From: Gammaproteobacteria bacterium
Lineage (GTDB): Bacteria; Pseudomonadota; Gammaproteobacteria; Pseudomonadales; Pseudohongiellaceae
Assembly: GCA_003514305.1 (NCBI GenBank)
Contig: DORE01000122.1
Location: 19,059-30,996 of the forward strand
Direction: 5' to 3'
DNA length: 11,938 nucleotides
Positions 1-7,605 of this stretch are shown here, piece by piece. Both the position numbers and the translations under genes were made by a program. The notes below the pieces were generated by a model. The model had not been told where the DNA came from and did not search any database. It saw only the letters and a program-made list of their open reading frames with translations. Each line of letters opens with the position of its first letter. Position 1 is the first letter of the stretch.

Positions 1-350
1 TCTGAATCGAGAATATGAAAATCTTCTGGCAGCCCCGCCTCCTGCCAGTGCATGCGCAATAGCCGATGAGCTAGGCCATGGAAAGTGCCGACCCACATGC
101 CGCTCATGGGACGACCCATCAGCTCATCAATCCTGATGCGCATCTCTCGTGCTGCCTTATTTGTAAACGTTACCGCGAGGATAGCAAAAGGGGACACATT
201 TTCGGTCTGCAGCAACCAAGCAATACGGTGCACAAGCACGCGAGTCTTGCCGCTGCCCGCACCTGCGAGAACCAGTTGGTTGGGTGCAGGGCTAGCTACT
301 GCATTTCTCTGTTGCTCGTTGAGCGAGTCGAGTATATAAGAAACATCCAT
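1..350 (-). CDS. uvrD: DNA helicase II UvrD, N-terminal part (cut by window edge)
   Basis: An SF1A 3'-5' DNA helicase that acts in nucleotide excision repair and methyl-directed mismatch repair. About 116 residues are visible. The start MDVSYILDSLNEQQRNAV matches the family N-terminus closely, so the ATG at 350 is a safe choice although no clear Shine-Dalgarno sequence precedes it. The Walker A motif GAGSGKT lies at residues 30-36. Motif Ia follows as AVTFTNKAAREM, and then the UvrD-type segment GMWVGTFHGLAHRLLR. The order and spacing of these motifs favour UvrD over Rep. The gene is transcribed away from the glutaryl-CoA dehydrogenase gene, with 175 bases between the two starts. No LexA box of the CTGT-N8-ACAG type is visible in that spacer, although uvrD is SOS-controlled in Escherichia coli. 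The rest of the gene lies outside the window. Confidence 0.93.
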   Translation of the reverse strand, partial: MDVSYILDSLNEQQRNAVASPAPNQLVLAGAGSGKTRVLVHRIAWLLQTENVSPFAILAVTFTNKAAREMRIRIDELMGRPMSGMWVGTFHGLAHRLLRMHWQEAGLPEDFHILDS

Positions 351-525
351 CGGCACATTCTAACTTCTCGCGGTATCTGATTCCCAGGAAATGCCAGCAA
401 TTTCGCAGGGAAACACTGGTGTGACCTTGTCAGTTTAGACCCATCAGAACCTTAGAGAAGCTGAAAGGAATTTGCTAAAATGGAATTACAGTCTACGGGC
501 ATTGTTTTATTCGCAGGAGAGCAGC
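351..525. promoter_or_regulatory. Divergent spacer between uvrD and gcdH
   Basis: This 175-base gap must hold the promoters of both divergent genes. On the plus strand a TTGTCA at 427-432 and an AT-rich TAAAAT at 476-481 are visible, but they are too far apart to form one promoter and neither has a convincing partner. A good Shine-Dalgarno, AGGAG at 515-519, serves gcdH with a six-base spacer. A short dyad CTGATTCCCAG (positions 377-387) is CTG-N5-CAG, too short for a LexA site. No terminator, tRNA or small RNA was recognised. Confidence 0.35.
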
Positions 526-1719
526 ATGTCGGTTCGATCAGACGACGCACAGTTTAATTGGCAAGACCCCTTCCTCATGGAAGAGCAAATTAATGAAGAA
601 GAGCGGATGGTTCGCGATACGGCGCGCCAGTACGCACAGAACAAATTGTTGCCAAGAGTCAAAAATGCTTACCGCAACGAAGAGACAGACCCGGCGATTT
701 TCCGTGAGATGGGCGAGCTCGGGCTATTAGGTCCGATGATTGAGGGCTATGACTGCGCTGGGATGAATTACGTATGCTATGGGCTGATAGCCAAAGAAAT
801 AGAGGCTGTTGATTCTGGCTACCGGTCGATGATGTCGGTTCAGTCTAGCCTTGTGATGCATCCGATCAATACTTTTGGCAGTGAAGAGCAAAAAACTCGG
901 TATTTGCCCAAATTGGCGTCTGGCGAATTTATTGGCTGTTTTGGCCTTACTGAGCCGGATCACGGCTCTGATCCCAGCTCCATGAATACTCGTGCCAGGA
1001 ACGTCGCAGGAGGTTACAGTCTCACAGGCGCGAAGAACTGGATCAGCAACTCGCCGATTGCCGACGTCTTTGTGGTTTGGGCTAAGGATGATGATGGGGT
1101 CATACGGGGCTTTATTTTGGACAAGGGCATGGAAGGCCTCACAGCGCCGAAGATTGAGGGCAAGCTGGCGTTGCGTGCATCGGTAACTGGTGAAATCGTG
1201 ATGGATGAAGTTTTTGTCCCCGAAGAAAATAGACTGCCTGGTGCGCAGGGCCTGAATGGCCCGTTCAGCTGTCTTAATTCAGCGAGACTGGGTATCGCCT
1301 GGGGGGCGCTAGGAGCGGCAGAGACCTGTTGGCACGCCGCATTGCAGTACACGCTTGAGCGTAAGCAGTTCGGCCGACCGCTTGCAGCTAACCAGCTCAT
1401 TCAAAAAAAACTGGCGCAAATGCAAACCGATATCGCACTCGGGCTACAAGGGTGTCTTCAGGCCTGCCGTCTGCGTGACGAGGGGAAATTAGCACCACCT
1501 CTCATTTCTATGCTGAAGCGTAATTCTTGTCTCAAAGCGCTTGACGCGGCGCGAGAGGCAAGAGACATGCTAGGAGGCAACGGTATTTCTGATGAGTATC
1601 CTGTCATGCGACATGCTCAAAACCTCGAAGTCGTTAACACATACGAGGGCACACAGGATATTCATGCTCTGATTTTGGGAAGAGCTCAAACCGGCATTCA
1701 GGCTTTTACTGGCGCATAG
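526..1719 (+). CDS. gcdH: Glutaryl-CoA dehydrogenase (acyl-CoA dehydrogenase family)
   Basis: An FAD enzyme that oxidises and decarboxylates glutaryl-CoA to crotonyl-CoA in lysine, hydroxylysine and tryptophan degradation. The protein is 397 residues from the ATG at 526, which has AGGAG six bases upstream. The frame is open back to a TTG at 472, but that extension does not resemble the family. It matches human glutaryl-CoA dehydrogenase almost block by block: FNWQDPF near the start, DSGYRSMMSVQSS at about 96-108 including the arginine that contacts the glutaryl carboxylate, CFGLTEPDHGSDPSSM in the FAD-binding middle domain, and NTYEGTQDIHALILGR near the end. The likely catalytic base is the Glu of TYEG, about residue 374. 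The DSGYRS and TYEG blocks distinguish it from short-chain acyl-CoA dehydrogenases. The usual partners (a LysR-type regulator and a CoA-transferase) are not next to it. It converges on ubiA with only 27 bases between the stops and no visible terminator. Confidence 0.95.
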   Translation: MSVRSDDAQFNWQDPFLMEEQINEEERMVRDTARQYAQNKLLPRVKNAYRNEETDPAIFREMGELGLLGPMIEGYDCAGMNYVCYGLIAKEIEAVDSGYRSMMSVQSSLVMHPINTFGSEEQKTRYLPKLASGEFIGCFGLTEPDHGSDPSSMNTRARNVAGGYSLTGAKNWISNSPIADVFVVWAKDDDGVIRGFILDKGMEGLTAPKIEGKLALRASVTGEIVMDEVFVPEENRLPGAQGLNGPFSCLNSARLGIAWGALGAAETCWHAALQYTLERKQFGRPLAANQLIQKKLAQMQTDIALGLQGCLQACRLRDEGKLAPPLISMLKRNSCLKALDAAREARDMLGGNGISDEYPVMRHAQNLEVVNTYEGTQDIHALILGRAQTGIQAFTGA

Positions 1720-1746
1720 TCTAGTGATTGTCGGTGTCTGGCCTTC

Positions 1747-2685
1747 TTACAGGTAGCTCAACAAGATGCCGACAAAAATCACGGCGCCGACCCAGTTGTT
1801 ATTGAGGAAGGCTTTGAAGCACTGATCAGGCGCTCGCTCTCTAATGAGAATCTGCTGGTAGATTAGAAGGAAGCTAGCGGACAGCAACGCGCTATGGAAG
1901 ATACCGCCTAGCGCTAATCGCTGGCCTGCGAGATACATGGCGGCAATGAACATAGCCTGCAGTACGCCGATCACTACTCTATCGGCGTCGTCAAACAGAA
2001 TCGCGGTAGACTTAACTCCTATTTTCTTATCGAATTCACGATCCACCATGGCATATTGGGTGTCATAGGCTATGGTCCATAAGGTATTGGCGATAAATAG
2101 CAGCATGGCTGCCGCCGATAGGGACTTTGCCTGCGCCGTGAATGCCATCAATATTCCCCATGAAAACGCAATGCCGAGCACCACCTGAGGTAGATTAGTG
2201 TATCGTTTCATAAAAGGATAAATCGCTATGACGCAAAGCGCGCCCGCGGCGAGCAGCACGGTCGATAAATTTGTCATCAATACCAAAAGAAACCCAATTA
2301 GCGATAGTACTAAGAAACAGTTGAGTGCGTCCTTGCGATTCAACGTCCCCCGAGCTAGCGGCCGATTCATGGTTCTTTCGACATTGCCGTCTATTTCAGA
2401 GTCAGCAAAGTCATTAATGCAACAGCCTGCTGAACGCATCACTCCGGTTCCTAGCACGAAAATCGTGAAGAGATAAAAGCCCGGGAATCCTTCAGCGGCT
2501 ATCCACAGAGCGCCAATCGTTGGCCAGAGTAGCAACAGGATCCCTATCGGCTTATCTAAACGGATCAACTCAGCGTAAGCGGGCAGCTTGTCAGTGGTCT
2601 CCGGAAAGCGCGTCTTTAGCCATGAAACCAGATTTGAATACACGGATTGGATAGAGTTAGGCATGACATTTTTTGCTAGGGACAC
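1747..2685 (-). CDS. ubiA: 4-hydroxybenzoate octaprenyltransferase UbiA
   Basis: An inner-membrane prenyltransferase that joins the polyprenyl tail to 4-hydroxybenzoate, the second step of ubiquinone synthesis. The polytopic protein carries both Mg-prenyl-diphosphate motifs: INDFADSEID (Asp92, Asp95, Asp99) and YDTQYAMVDREFD, beginning at about Asp208. YPFMKRYTNLPQVVLG and ACFKAFLNNNWVG-like segments also match Escherichia coli UbiA; the latter reads CFKAFLNNNWVG here. Numbering is from a GTG at 2685, giving 312 residues, about 20 more than E. coli at the N-terminus. An ATG at 2664 (residue 8) is an equally possible start, and neither has a clear Shine-Dalgarno. The chorismate lyase gene ubiC, adjacent to ubiA in many relatives, is missing; recG lies upstream on the same strand with a 156-base gap. 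Function is well supported and the start is uncertain. Confidence 0.95.
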   Translation of the reverse strand: MSLAKNVMPNSIQSVYSNLVSWLKTRFPETTDKLPAYAELIRLDKPIGILLLLWPTIGALWIAAEGFPGFYLFTIFVLGTGVMRSAGCCINDFADSEIDGNVERTMNRPLARGTLNRKDALNCFLVLSLIGFLLVLMTNLSTVLLAAGALCVIAIYPFMKRYTNLPQVVLGIAFSWGILMAFTAQAKSLSAAAMLLFIANTLWTIAYDTQYAMVDREFDKKIGVKSTAILFDDADRVVIGVLQAMFIAAMYLAGQRLALGGIFHSALLSASFLLIYQQILIRERAPDQCFKAFLNNNWVGAVIFVGILLSYL

Positions 2686-2688
2686 TGC

Positions 2689-2823
2689 TTAAACAGTGCA
2701 GGATAAAAGATTTTTGGAATGATAGACACAACTGATGTCTTTTTTCTCAGTCAGGGCGATTTGCTGTTTGCTTTGCAAGAAATCATCCTGCCAATGGACA
2801 ATATAACTAACCGATCGATCCAT
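2689..2823 (-). CDS. Possible 44-residue small ORF between recG and ubiA
   Basis: An ATG at 2823 opens a 44-codon frame beginning MDRSVSYIVHWQDDFLQSK and ending NLLSCTV at a TAA (2691-2689). It begins 18 bases after the recG stop, and only three bases separate its stop from the GTG used as the ubiA start. It therefore nearly fills the intergenic gap, as a coupled cistron would. No Shine-Dalgarno precedes the ATG, and I do not recognise the peptide. It has no membrane segment or signal peptide. Chance is a real alternative at this length. The tight junction with ubiA is the only positive evidence. Confidence 0.22.
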   Translation of the reverse strand: MDRSVSYIVHWQDDFLQSKQQIALTEKKDISCVYHSKNLLSCTV

Positions 2824-2841
2824 ATTCTGTAAGATCAAGGC

Positions 2842-4929
2842 TTAGACATTGACAAACTGCACGCGTTCGCCAACCCATCTGCTTATAAGCGGGCCAACAG
2901 ATTCCGGATATTTGGTGGAGAGTGTCTCTGAGGCCAGTTTTACATCTTCCAGCATAGACGAGTCGCGGCCAATATCTGCAATTCTAAAGGTCATAAGCCC
3001 CGTCTGCTGTGTGCCGAGTACCTGCCCGGGGCCCCTAAGTTCCAGATCTTGCTCTGCGATAAAGAAACCGTCGGTGCTTTCACGCATTACCGTCAAACGC
3101 TTTTTGCCGTTCTCCGAAAGAGGCGTCTGGTAGAGCAAGATGCAGTGACTTTGCGTGCTTCCCCTACCAACCCTGCCACGTAGTTGATGCAGCTGGGCTA
3201 GACCCAGGCGTTCCGGGTTCTCTATTACCATTAAGCTGGCGTTAGGAACGTCCACCCCGACTTCTATAACGGTTGTAGCAACCAGCAAGTGGATAGCGCC
3301 TCGTTTGAATCCATCCATGATTTCCTGTTTCTGCGCTGCTTTCATACGCCCGTGTATCATGCCGACTTTTAGATTTTGCAGCTTGCTTTGCAGAGACCGC
3401 TTGGTGGCCTCGGCAGCTTGTGCCTGAAGCTGCTCGGACTCTTCGATCAGAGTGCATACCCAGTAGGCCTGTTGCCCCGAGTTACAGGCCTCAAGAATGC
3501 GATCGGTAACCTCCGCGCGTCGTGAGTTCGATATTAATGCCGTGTTTACCGGTGTGCGCCCCGGCGGAAGTTCGTTAATTACTGAGCACTCCAGGTCTGC
3601 ATAAGCGCTCATAGCTAGGGTCCGCGGTATCGGAGTGGCGGTCATGACCAGCTGATGTGGGCTAAGGTTGTCTGCTCCGCCTTTATCTCTCAGGGACAAA
3701 CGCTGATGGACACCAAAGCGATGCTGTTCATCTACAATAATCAGGCCAAGAGACTTGTAATGGACTTGATCCTGAAACAATGCATGCGTGCCAACCAATA
3801 GCTGACACTCGCCGCTCAACAGCTGTTGAAGAACCTGCTTTCTTTCCGCTGCCCTAGTCTTGCCGCTGAGCCAGCCTACTTTGATTCCCAATGGTTCAAA
3901 CCAGGCGCGAAAATTAGCACAGTGCTGTTCAGCCAGAATTTCTGTAGGTGCCATTAGAGCGACTTGAAAGCCACTGGCGATGCTTCTGAGAGAGCTCAGT
4001 GCTGCTACGAGCGTTTTGCCGGATCCAACGTCCCCCTGCAGAAGTCGAAGCATTGGCGTAGAGGTCATGAGGTCAGCTCCGATTTCTGCAGATACCTGAC
4101 GTTGCGAAGCGGTGAGCTTAAAAGCTAACTCCCCTTCGAATCGTTTGATCAGCTTGCCGCCCTCCGTCAGAGCAGGCGCGCGGCGCTGAGCGTAGTTGGC
4201 TTTGAACCGGCGCATGCAGAGCCGATGAGCAAGCAGCTCCTCAAAAGCAAGACGCTTCGCACCGGGGTTGGCATCGGCATCCATCCATTCCAAAGGTGAA
4301 TCAAGCGGCGGGCGATGAATTAGCTTGATGGATTCGGTAAGCCCAAAGAGCTTAAATTGCTTGATTACTTCATCGGGCAGACAATCTTTCACGTTTTCGG
4401 CCTGATCGAGCAAGTTCAGCGCCTGATTAATCAAACTCCGCATTCGTCCCTGTTGAAGGCCTTCCGTAGTCGGATAAATAGCAGTGAACGTGTCCGAGAC
4501 CGGCTCCTCGTGACCGGTCTTCAGAATGCTATATTCGGGATGGTATATCTCAAGCCCTGAACGACCGCGGCGCACTTCGCCGTAGCAACGGATACGGGAC
4601 CCCTCTGCCAGTGCGTTTTTTTGGGCGGAGCTGAAGTGAAAGAAACGCAGATGTATTATTCCGGTTGAATCAACCACCACGCATTGCAAGCTGCGACGCC
4701 GCCCAAACTGGACAGAAGCGGATCCGATTTTGCCTTCGAGTTGTACAAACTCGCCAAGCCTCGCCTGTCGGATTGCGGTGATGCGGGTGCGGTCTTCATA
4801 CCTTAGGGGCAGATGGAACAACAGATCTTCGATGCTTGAGATGCCGAGTTGTCTGAACTTTCGCTCCATGGCAGGACCCACGCCTTTTAAGCGGGTCAGA
4901 GGCAGAGATTCCAGTGATTGCTTTGTCAT
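2842..4929 (-). CDS. recG: ATP-dependent DNA helicase RecG
   Basis: An SF2 helicase that remodels stalled replication forks and branch-migrates Holliday junctions and R-loops. The protein is 695 residues, close to the 693 of Escherichia coli, and looks intact. The N-terminal part (about 1-250) contains the helix-hairpin-helix-like start LKGVGPAMERKFRQLGI and the OB-fold wedge domain that splits the fork. Walker A GDVGSGKT ends near residue 305, DEQH is at 400-403, TATPIPRTLAMSAYADL follows at about 430, and the arginine-finger motif GRVGRG is near 583. The C-terminal block ELRGPGQVLGTQQTG is diagnostic for RecG. The start ATG at 4929 fits the family N-terminus but has only a weak ribosome-binding site. 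An 80-base gap separates it from ridA upstream; that gap holds a five-base-pair inverted repeat (4976-4988) without a T-run, so read-through from the spoT-ridA operon is likely. Confidence 0.97.
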   Translation of the reverse strand: MTKQSLESLPLTRLKGVGPAMERKFRQLGISSIEDLLFHLPLRYEDRTRITAIRQARLGEFVQLEGKIGSASVQFGRRRSLQCVVVDSTGIIHLRFFHFSSAQKNALAEGSRIRCYGEVRRGRSGLEIYHPEYSILKTGHEEPVSDTFTAIYPTTEGLQQGRMRSLINQALNLLDQAENVKDCLPDEVIKQFKLFGLTESIKLIHRPPLDSPLEWMDADANPGAKRLAFEELLAHRLCMRRFKANYAQRRAPALTEGGKLIKRFEGELAFKLTASQRQVSAEIGADLMTSTPMLRLLQGDVGSGKTLVAALSSLRSIASGFQVALMAPTEILAEQHCANFRAWFEPLGIKVGWLSGKTRAAERKQVLQQLLSGECQLLVGTHALFQDQVHYKSLGLIIVDEQHRFGVHQRLSLRDKGGADNLSPHQLVMTATPIPRTLAMSAYADLECSVINELPPGRTPVNTALISNSRRAEVTDRILEACNSGQQAYWVCTLIEESEQLQAQAAEATKRSLQSKLQNLKVGMIHGRMKAAQKQEIMDGFKRGAIHLLVATTVIEVGVDVPNASLMVIENPERLGLAQLHQLRGRVGRGSTQSHCILLYQTPLSENGKKRLTVMRESTDGFFIAEQDLELRGPGQVLGTQQTGLMTFRIADIGRDSSMLEDVKLASETLSTKYPESVGPLISRWVGERVQFVNV

Positions 4930-5009
4930 TGCTGTTTTCGGTGATTCGCAAATCGGCGTCTGCTCAAGCCACGAGCCCTAACCTAGGGTGTGTGATTGTG
5001 ACAGGATGG

Positions 5010-5393
5010 TTAAAGCGCCAGAATTGCCTCCACCTCAACCAGCGCGTTTTTCGGGAGCGCTGAAACCTCAATGGTGGCTCGGGCCGGGAATGGTAGTGAG
5101 AAGTATTTGGACATGATTTCATTTACCACAGCGAAATCGTCCAGGCTGATGAGAAAAATAGTGAGTTTGACTGCGTCATCTAGAGAGCTCCCAGCGGCTT
5201 CCGCTACCGCGGACAAATTAAGGAACACCTGATGGGCCTGTTCGCCGACATCGTCAGAGACTATTTTCATCGTAATCGGATCGAGCGGAATTTGTCCTGA
5301 GCAGAACAGCAAGGAACCGGTTCTGATCGCCTGTGAGTATGGCCCAATTGCGTCAGGCGCGTTTACCGTATTAATTTCCTGTTTGTCGCTCAT
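5010..5393 (-). CDS. ridA: RidA family enamine/imine deaminase
   Basis: A cytosolic deaminase that hydrolyses reactive 2-aminoacrylate and related enamines released by pyridoxal-phosphate enzymes, protecting other such enzymes from damage. It is 127 residues, against 128 in Escherichia coli, and normally forms a trimer. The signature residues are in place: Arg105 in PFPARATIEV, which binds the substrate carboxylate, and Glu120 in LVEVEA. The N-terminal block DAIGPYSQAI and SGQIPLDP are also typical of the RidA (YjgF/YER057c) subfamily proper rather than the Rid1-7 side branches. Its ATG (5393-5391) overlaps the TGA of spoT (5392-5390) in an ATGA junction, so translation is probably coupled to spoT. 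A gene of this family sits between spoT and recG in pseudomonads too. Confidence 0.95.
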   Translation of the reverse strand: MSDKQEINTVNAPDAIGPYSQAIRTGSLLFCSGQIPLDPITMKIVSDDVGEQAHQVFLNLSAVAEAAGSSLDDAVKLTIFLISLDDFAVVNEIMSKYFSLPFPARATIEVSALPKNALVEVEAILAL

Positions 5394-7579
5394 TTATGGC
5401 TCAACGCTCCAATCGGGTTTTTGATGGCTTTGCGCACCTTTCGGCTTTTTACTCGACTCACGCTGGAGACGGCCAAGAGCGCGCGAACACGCTTCATTAC
5501 ACTAGCTAAATGCACTCGTGTTTTTACATTAATGGAAAGGTTTACGATGCTAAATCTGGCGTCCCGTTCTACCGTGCTGATTTTTTCAATATTGGCTTCT
5601 GCTCCGGTGATCGTAGTCGCTAGTGTTGCAATTATGCCACGCTGGTTTTCTAGCTCCACGCGCAATTCGACAGAAAATTCCCCTTCAACTTTTGGGTCCC
5701 AACTGACTTCAAGGCATTTTTCTTGATTGTCCCTGACATCAGCGATGTTGTTGCAGTCATCGGTGTGTATCACCATGCCTCGCCCGGAACTAATGTGGCC
5801 GACAATCGGGTCACCTGGTATTGGATGACAGCATTTGGCGAAATGCATGACCATCCCTTCGGATCCACGAATCGCCAACGAATCTGTTTCCCTCCTGGTA
5901 CGATCCGCCTCCTGTTGAACCCTGGCAGTGTTGGCGGTTAGACGCTGCGCGATCATATAAGACATTCGATTTCCAAGGCCAATGTCCTCTAACAGCTCAT
6001 CCATGGATTGCAGGTTCGTTTGCAATAGGACGGCTTTGATATTTCTTTGCTGCACTTCATCCAACTGTGAGCCGAACGAGGCTAAGGCTTTGTTTAGCAA
6101 GCGGCGGCCCAGCGCAACTGATTCTGAGTGTTTTTGATTCTTGAGGTAGTGTCTAATATTGCTCCGAGCTTTGCCGGTTTTGACAAAGCTGAGCCATGCT
6201 GGATTCGGCTGTGTACCCGGAGCGGTAATTACCTCAACGGTCTGGCCGCTTTGCAGCGGTTCGCTCAGAGGCGCAAGGCGACGGCTGATGCGACAGGCCA
6301 CGCAGGCGTTACCAACGTCTGTATGCACGGCATAGGCAAAATCTACGGCTGTAGAGCCTGCCGGCAGTTCCAAGATGCTGCCTTTGGGCGTGAAAACATA
6401 AATCTCGTCGGGAAAGAGGTCGATTTTGACGTGCTCGATAAATTCCAGCGAGTTCCCAGCATGCTTCTGCATCTCCAGTAATCCGCTTACCCATTCCCGA
6501 GCTCTGAGATGCGCATTAGTCGGCAGGTCGTCGCTGGATTTGTAAAGCCAATGTGAAGCAATGCCGTTGTTAGCCATAGCCTCCATTTCTTCGGTACGTA
6601 TCTGAATTTCAATAGGCACACCATGCATGCTGAACAACGTGGTATGTAAGGATTGATATCCGTTGGCCTTCGGGATGGCGATATAGTCCTTGAAGCGGCC
6701 GGGAACGGGTTTATACAGATTATGAACGGCTCCCAGCACGCGATAGCATGTGTCCACCGAGTCAACAATTAGGCGGAAGGCATAGACATCCATGATGTCA
6801 GAGAAAGATTTGCGCTTGATTCGCATCTTTTCGTAGATGCTGTAGAGATGCTTTTCCCTGCCAATAGTCCGGCCAGGCAGATTTTCACGGTCTAGACACG
6901 CTTCTAGTGATGTCTGAATTTGCGATACGATTTCCTTACGGTTGCCACGCACTTGCCTGACCGCAGCTTCAATTCGCCGCGATCTCATAGGATAGAGAGC
7001 AGCGAAACCAAGGTCCTCGAATTCGATTCTTACGCTGTTCATCCCCAGGCGGTTGGCGATGGGTGCATAGATGTCCAGGGTCTCACGGGCAATGCGCCGA
7101 CGCTTGTCTGGCGTCAACACTTCCAGTGTACGCATGTTGTGGAGACGGTCAGCAAGTTTAACCAGAATCACACGCAGGTCTTTGGCCATCGCCATAGCCA
7201 TTTTCTGAAAGTTCTCGGCCTGAGCTTCCGCGCGGCTGCTGAAGGTTATTTTATTGAGTTTACTGACACCGTCGACCAGATCGGCCACGGTGTTACCGAA
7301 TTGGCTCTTTATCGCAGTTTTGGTGATACCGGTGTCTTCGATTACGTCATGAAGCATGGCAGCCATAAGCGACTGATGGTCCATATGCATCTCGACAAGG
7401 ATGCTGGCGACCGCTAGCGGGTGGGTCACATAGGGCTCACCGCTGCGCCTGAACTGCCCTTCATGCGCTTGTTCAGCGTAGAAGTACGCTCTTCGAACGC
7501 TGTTGACTTGATCGACTTGAAGATAGCTGGAAAGATCGCCAGCAAGAGAGTCGATGCTTTCAGAAACCTGGGCTTGTAT
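5390..7579 (-). CDS. spoT: Bifunctional (p)ppGpp synthetase/hydrolase SpoT, start codon unclear
   Basis: Makes and degrades the alarmone (p)ppGpp. Domains in order, counting from an ATA at 7579 as residue 1 (729 residues; E. coli has 702): HD hydrolase with THPLAVA at 52-58 and HDVIEDT at 77-83; synthetase with GREKHLYSIY at 241-250 and KDYIAIPKANGYQSLHT near 296-312; TGS domain from about 391; conserved-cysteine domain with HFAKCCHP near 578; and ACT domain from about 636. The intact HD motif marks it as SpoT rather than RelA. The first 50 codons before the GTG at 7429 encode family sequence (QVNSVRRAYFYAEQAHEGQ, RRSGEPYVTHP), yet this stretch has no ATG, GTG or TTG. The ATA at 7579 follows AGGAG by seven bases and is my best start. 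The fallback GTG at 7429 would remove the first helix of the HD domain. It lies 26 bases after rpoZ and is coupled to ridA through an ATGA overlap. Confidence 0.93.
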   Translation of the reverse strand: MQAQVSESIDSLAGDLSSYLQVDQVNSVRRAYFYAEQAHEGQFRRSGEPYVTHPLAVASILVEMHMDHQSLMAAMLHDVIEDTGITKTAIKSQFGNTVADLVDGVSKLNKITFSSRAEAQAENFQKMAMAMAKDLRVILVKLADRLHNMRTLEVLTPDKRRRIARETLDIYAPIANRLGMNSVRIEFEDLGFAALYPMRSRRIEAAVRQVRGNRKEIVSQIQTSLEACLDRENLPGRTIGREKHLYSIYEKMRIKRKSFSDIMDVYAFRLIVDSVDTCYRVLGAVHNLYKPVPGRFKDYIAIPKANGYQSLHTTLFSMHGVPIEIQIRTEEMEAMANNGIASHWLYKSSDDLPTNAHLRAREWVSGLLEMQKHAGNSLEFIEHVKIDLFPDEIYVFTPKGSILELPAGSTAVDFAYAVHTDVGNACVACRISRRLAPLSEPLQSGQTVEVITAPGTQPNPAWLSFVKTGKARSNIRHYLKNQKHSESVALGRRLLNKALASFGSQLDEVQQRNIKAVLLQTNLQSMDELLEDIGLGNRMSYMIAQRLTANTARVQQEADRTRRETDSLAIRGSEGMVMHFAKCCHPIPGDPIVGHISSGRGMVIHTDDCNNIADVRDNQEKCLEVSWDPKVEGEFSVELRVELENQRGIIATLATTITGAEANIEKISTVERDARFSIVNLSINVKTRVHLASVMKRVRALLAVSSVSRVKSRKVRKAIKNPIGALSHK

Positions 7580-7586
7580 ATCTCCA

Positions 7587-7591
7587 CTCCT
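7587..7591 (-). promoter_or_regulatory. Shine-Dalgarno sequence ahead of spoT, pointing to an ATA start
   Basis: AGGAG reading 7591 to 7587 on the minus strand lies in the 26-base gap after the rpoZ stop. It is one of the better ribosome-binding sites in the window. Seven bases downstream, in the spoT frame, is ATA (7579-7577). An out-of-frame GTG overlaps the end of the motif (7587-7585) and is too close to be used with it. Confidence 0.55.
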
Positions 7592-7605
7592 GCAGTAACT
7601 GGGGA

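Noticed and set aside
85..339. Long plus-strand frames opposite uvrD, and similar frames opposite spoT, rph and others
   Set aside because: They are antisense shadows. The opposite strand encodes well-conserved proteins, and the shadow translations have no recognisable motifs.
351..480. Possible LexA (SOS) box upstream of uvrD
   Set aside because: Several CTG and CAG triplets occur (for example CTGATTCCCAG), but none has the spacing of a LexA site (CTG-N10-CAG with an AT-rich core).
2724..2745. Hairpin AGACA...TGTCT followed by a run of T on the plus strand, resembling a terminator
   Set aside because: The stem is only five pairs and AT-rich. It lies about 1 kb downstream of the only plus-strand gene and in an interval transcribed from the other strand, so it has no gene to terminate.
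4976..4988. Short inverted repeat CCCTA-ACC-TAGGG in the ridA-recG gap
   Set aside because: Five pairs with a three-base loop and no T-run on either strand. It is too weak to call a terminator or operator.
7426..7587. A 53-codon frame starting at GTG 7587 and ending at the spoT GTG 7429
   Set aside because: It is out of frame with the conserved SpoT sequence encoded by the same DNA and has no recognisable product. Its GTG overlaps the Shine-Dalgarno. It is kept only as part of an alternative start model for spoT.
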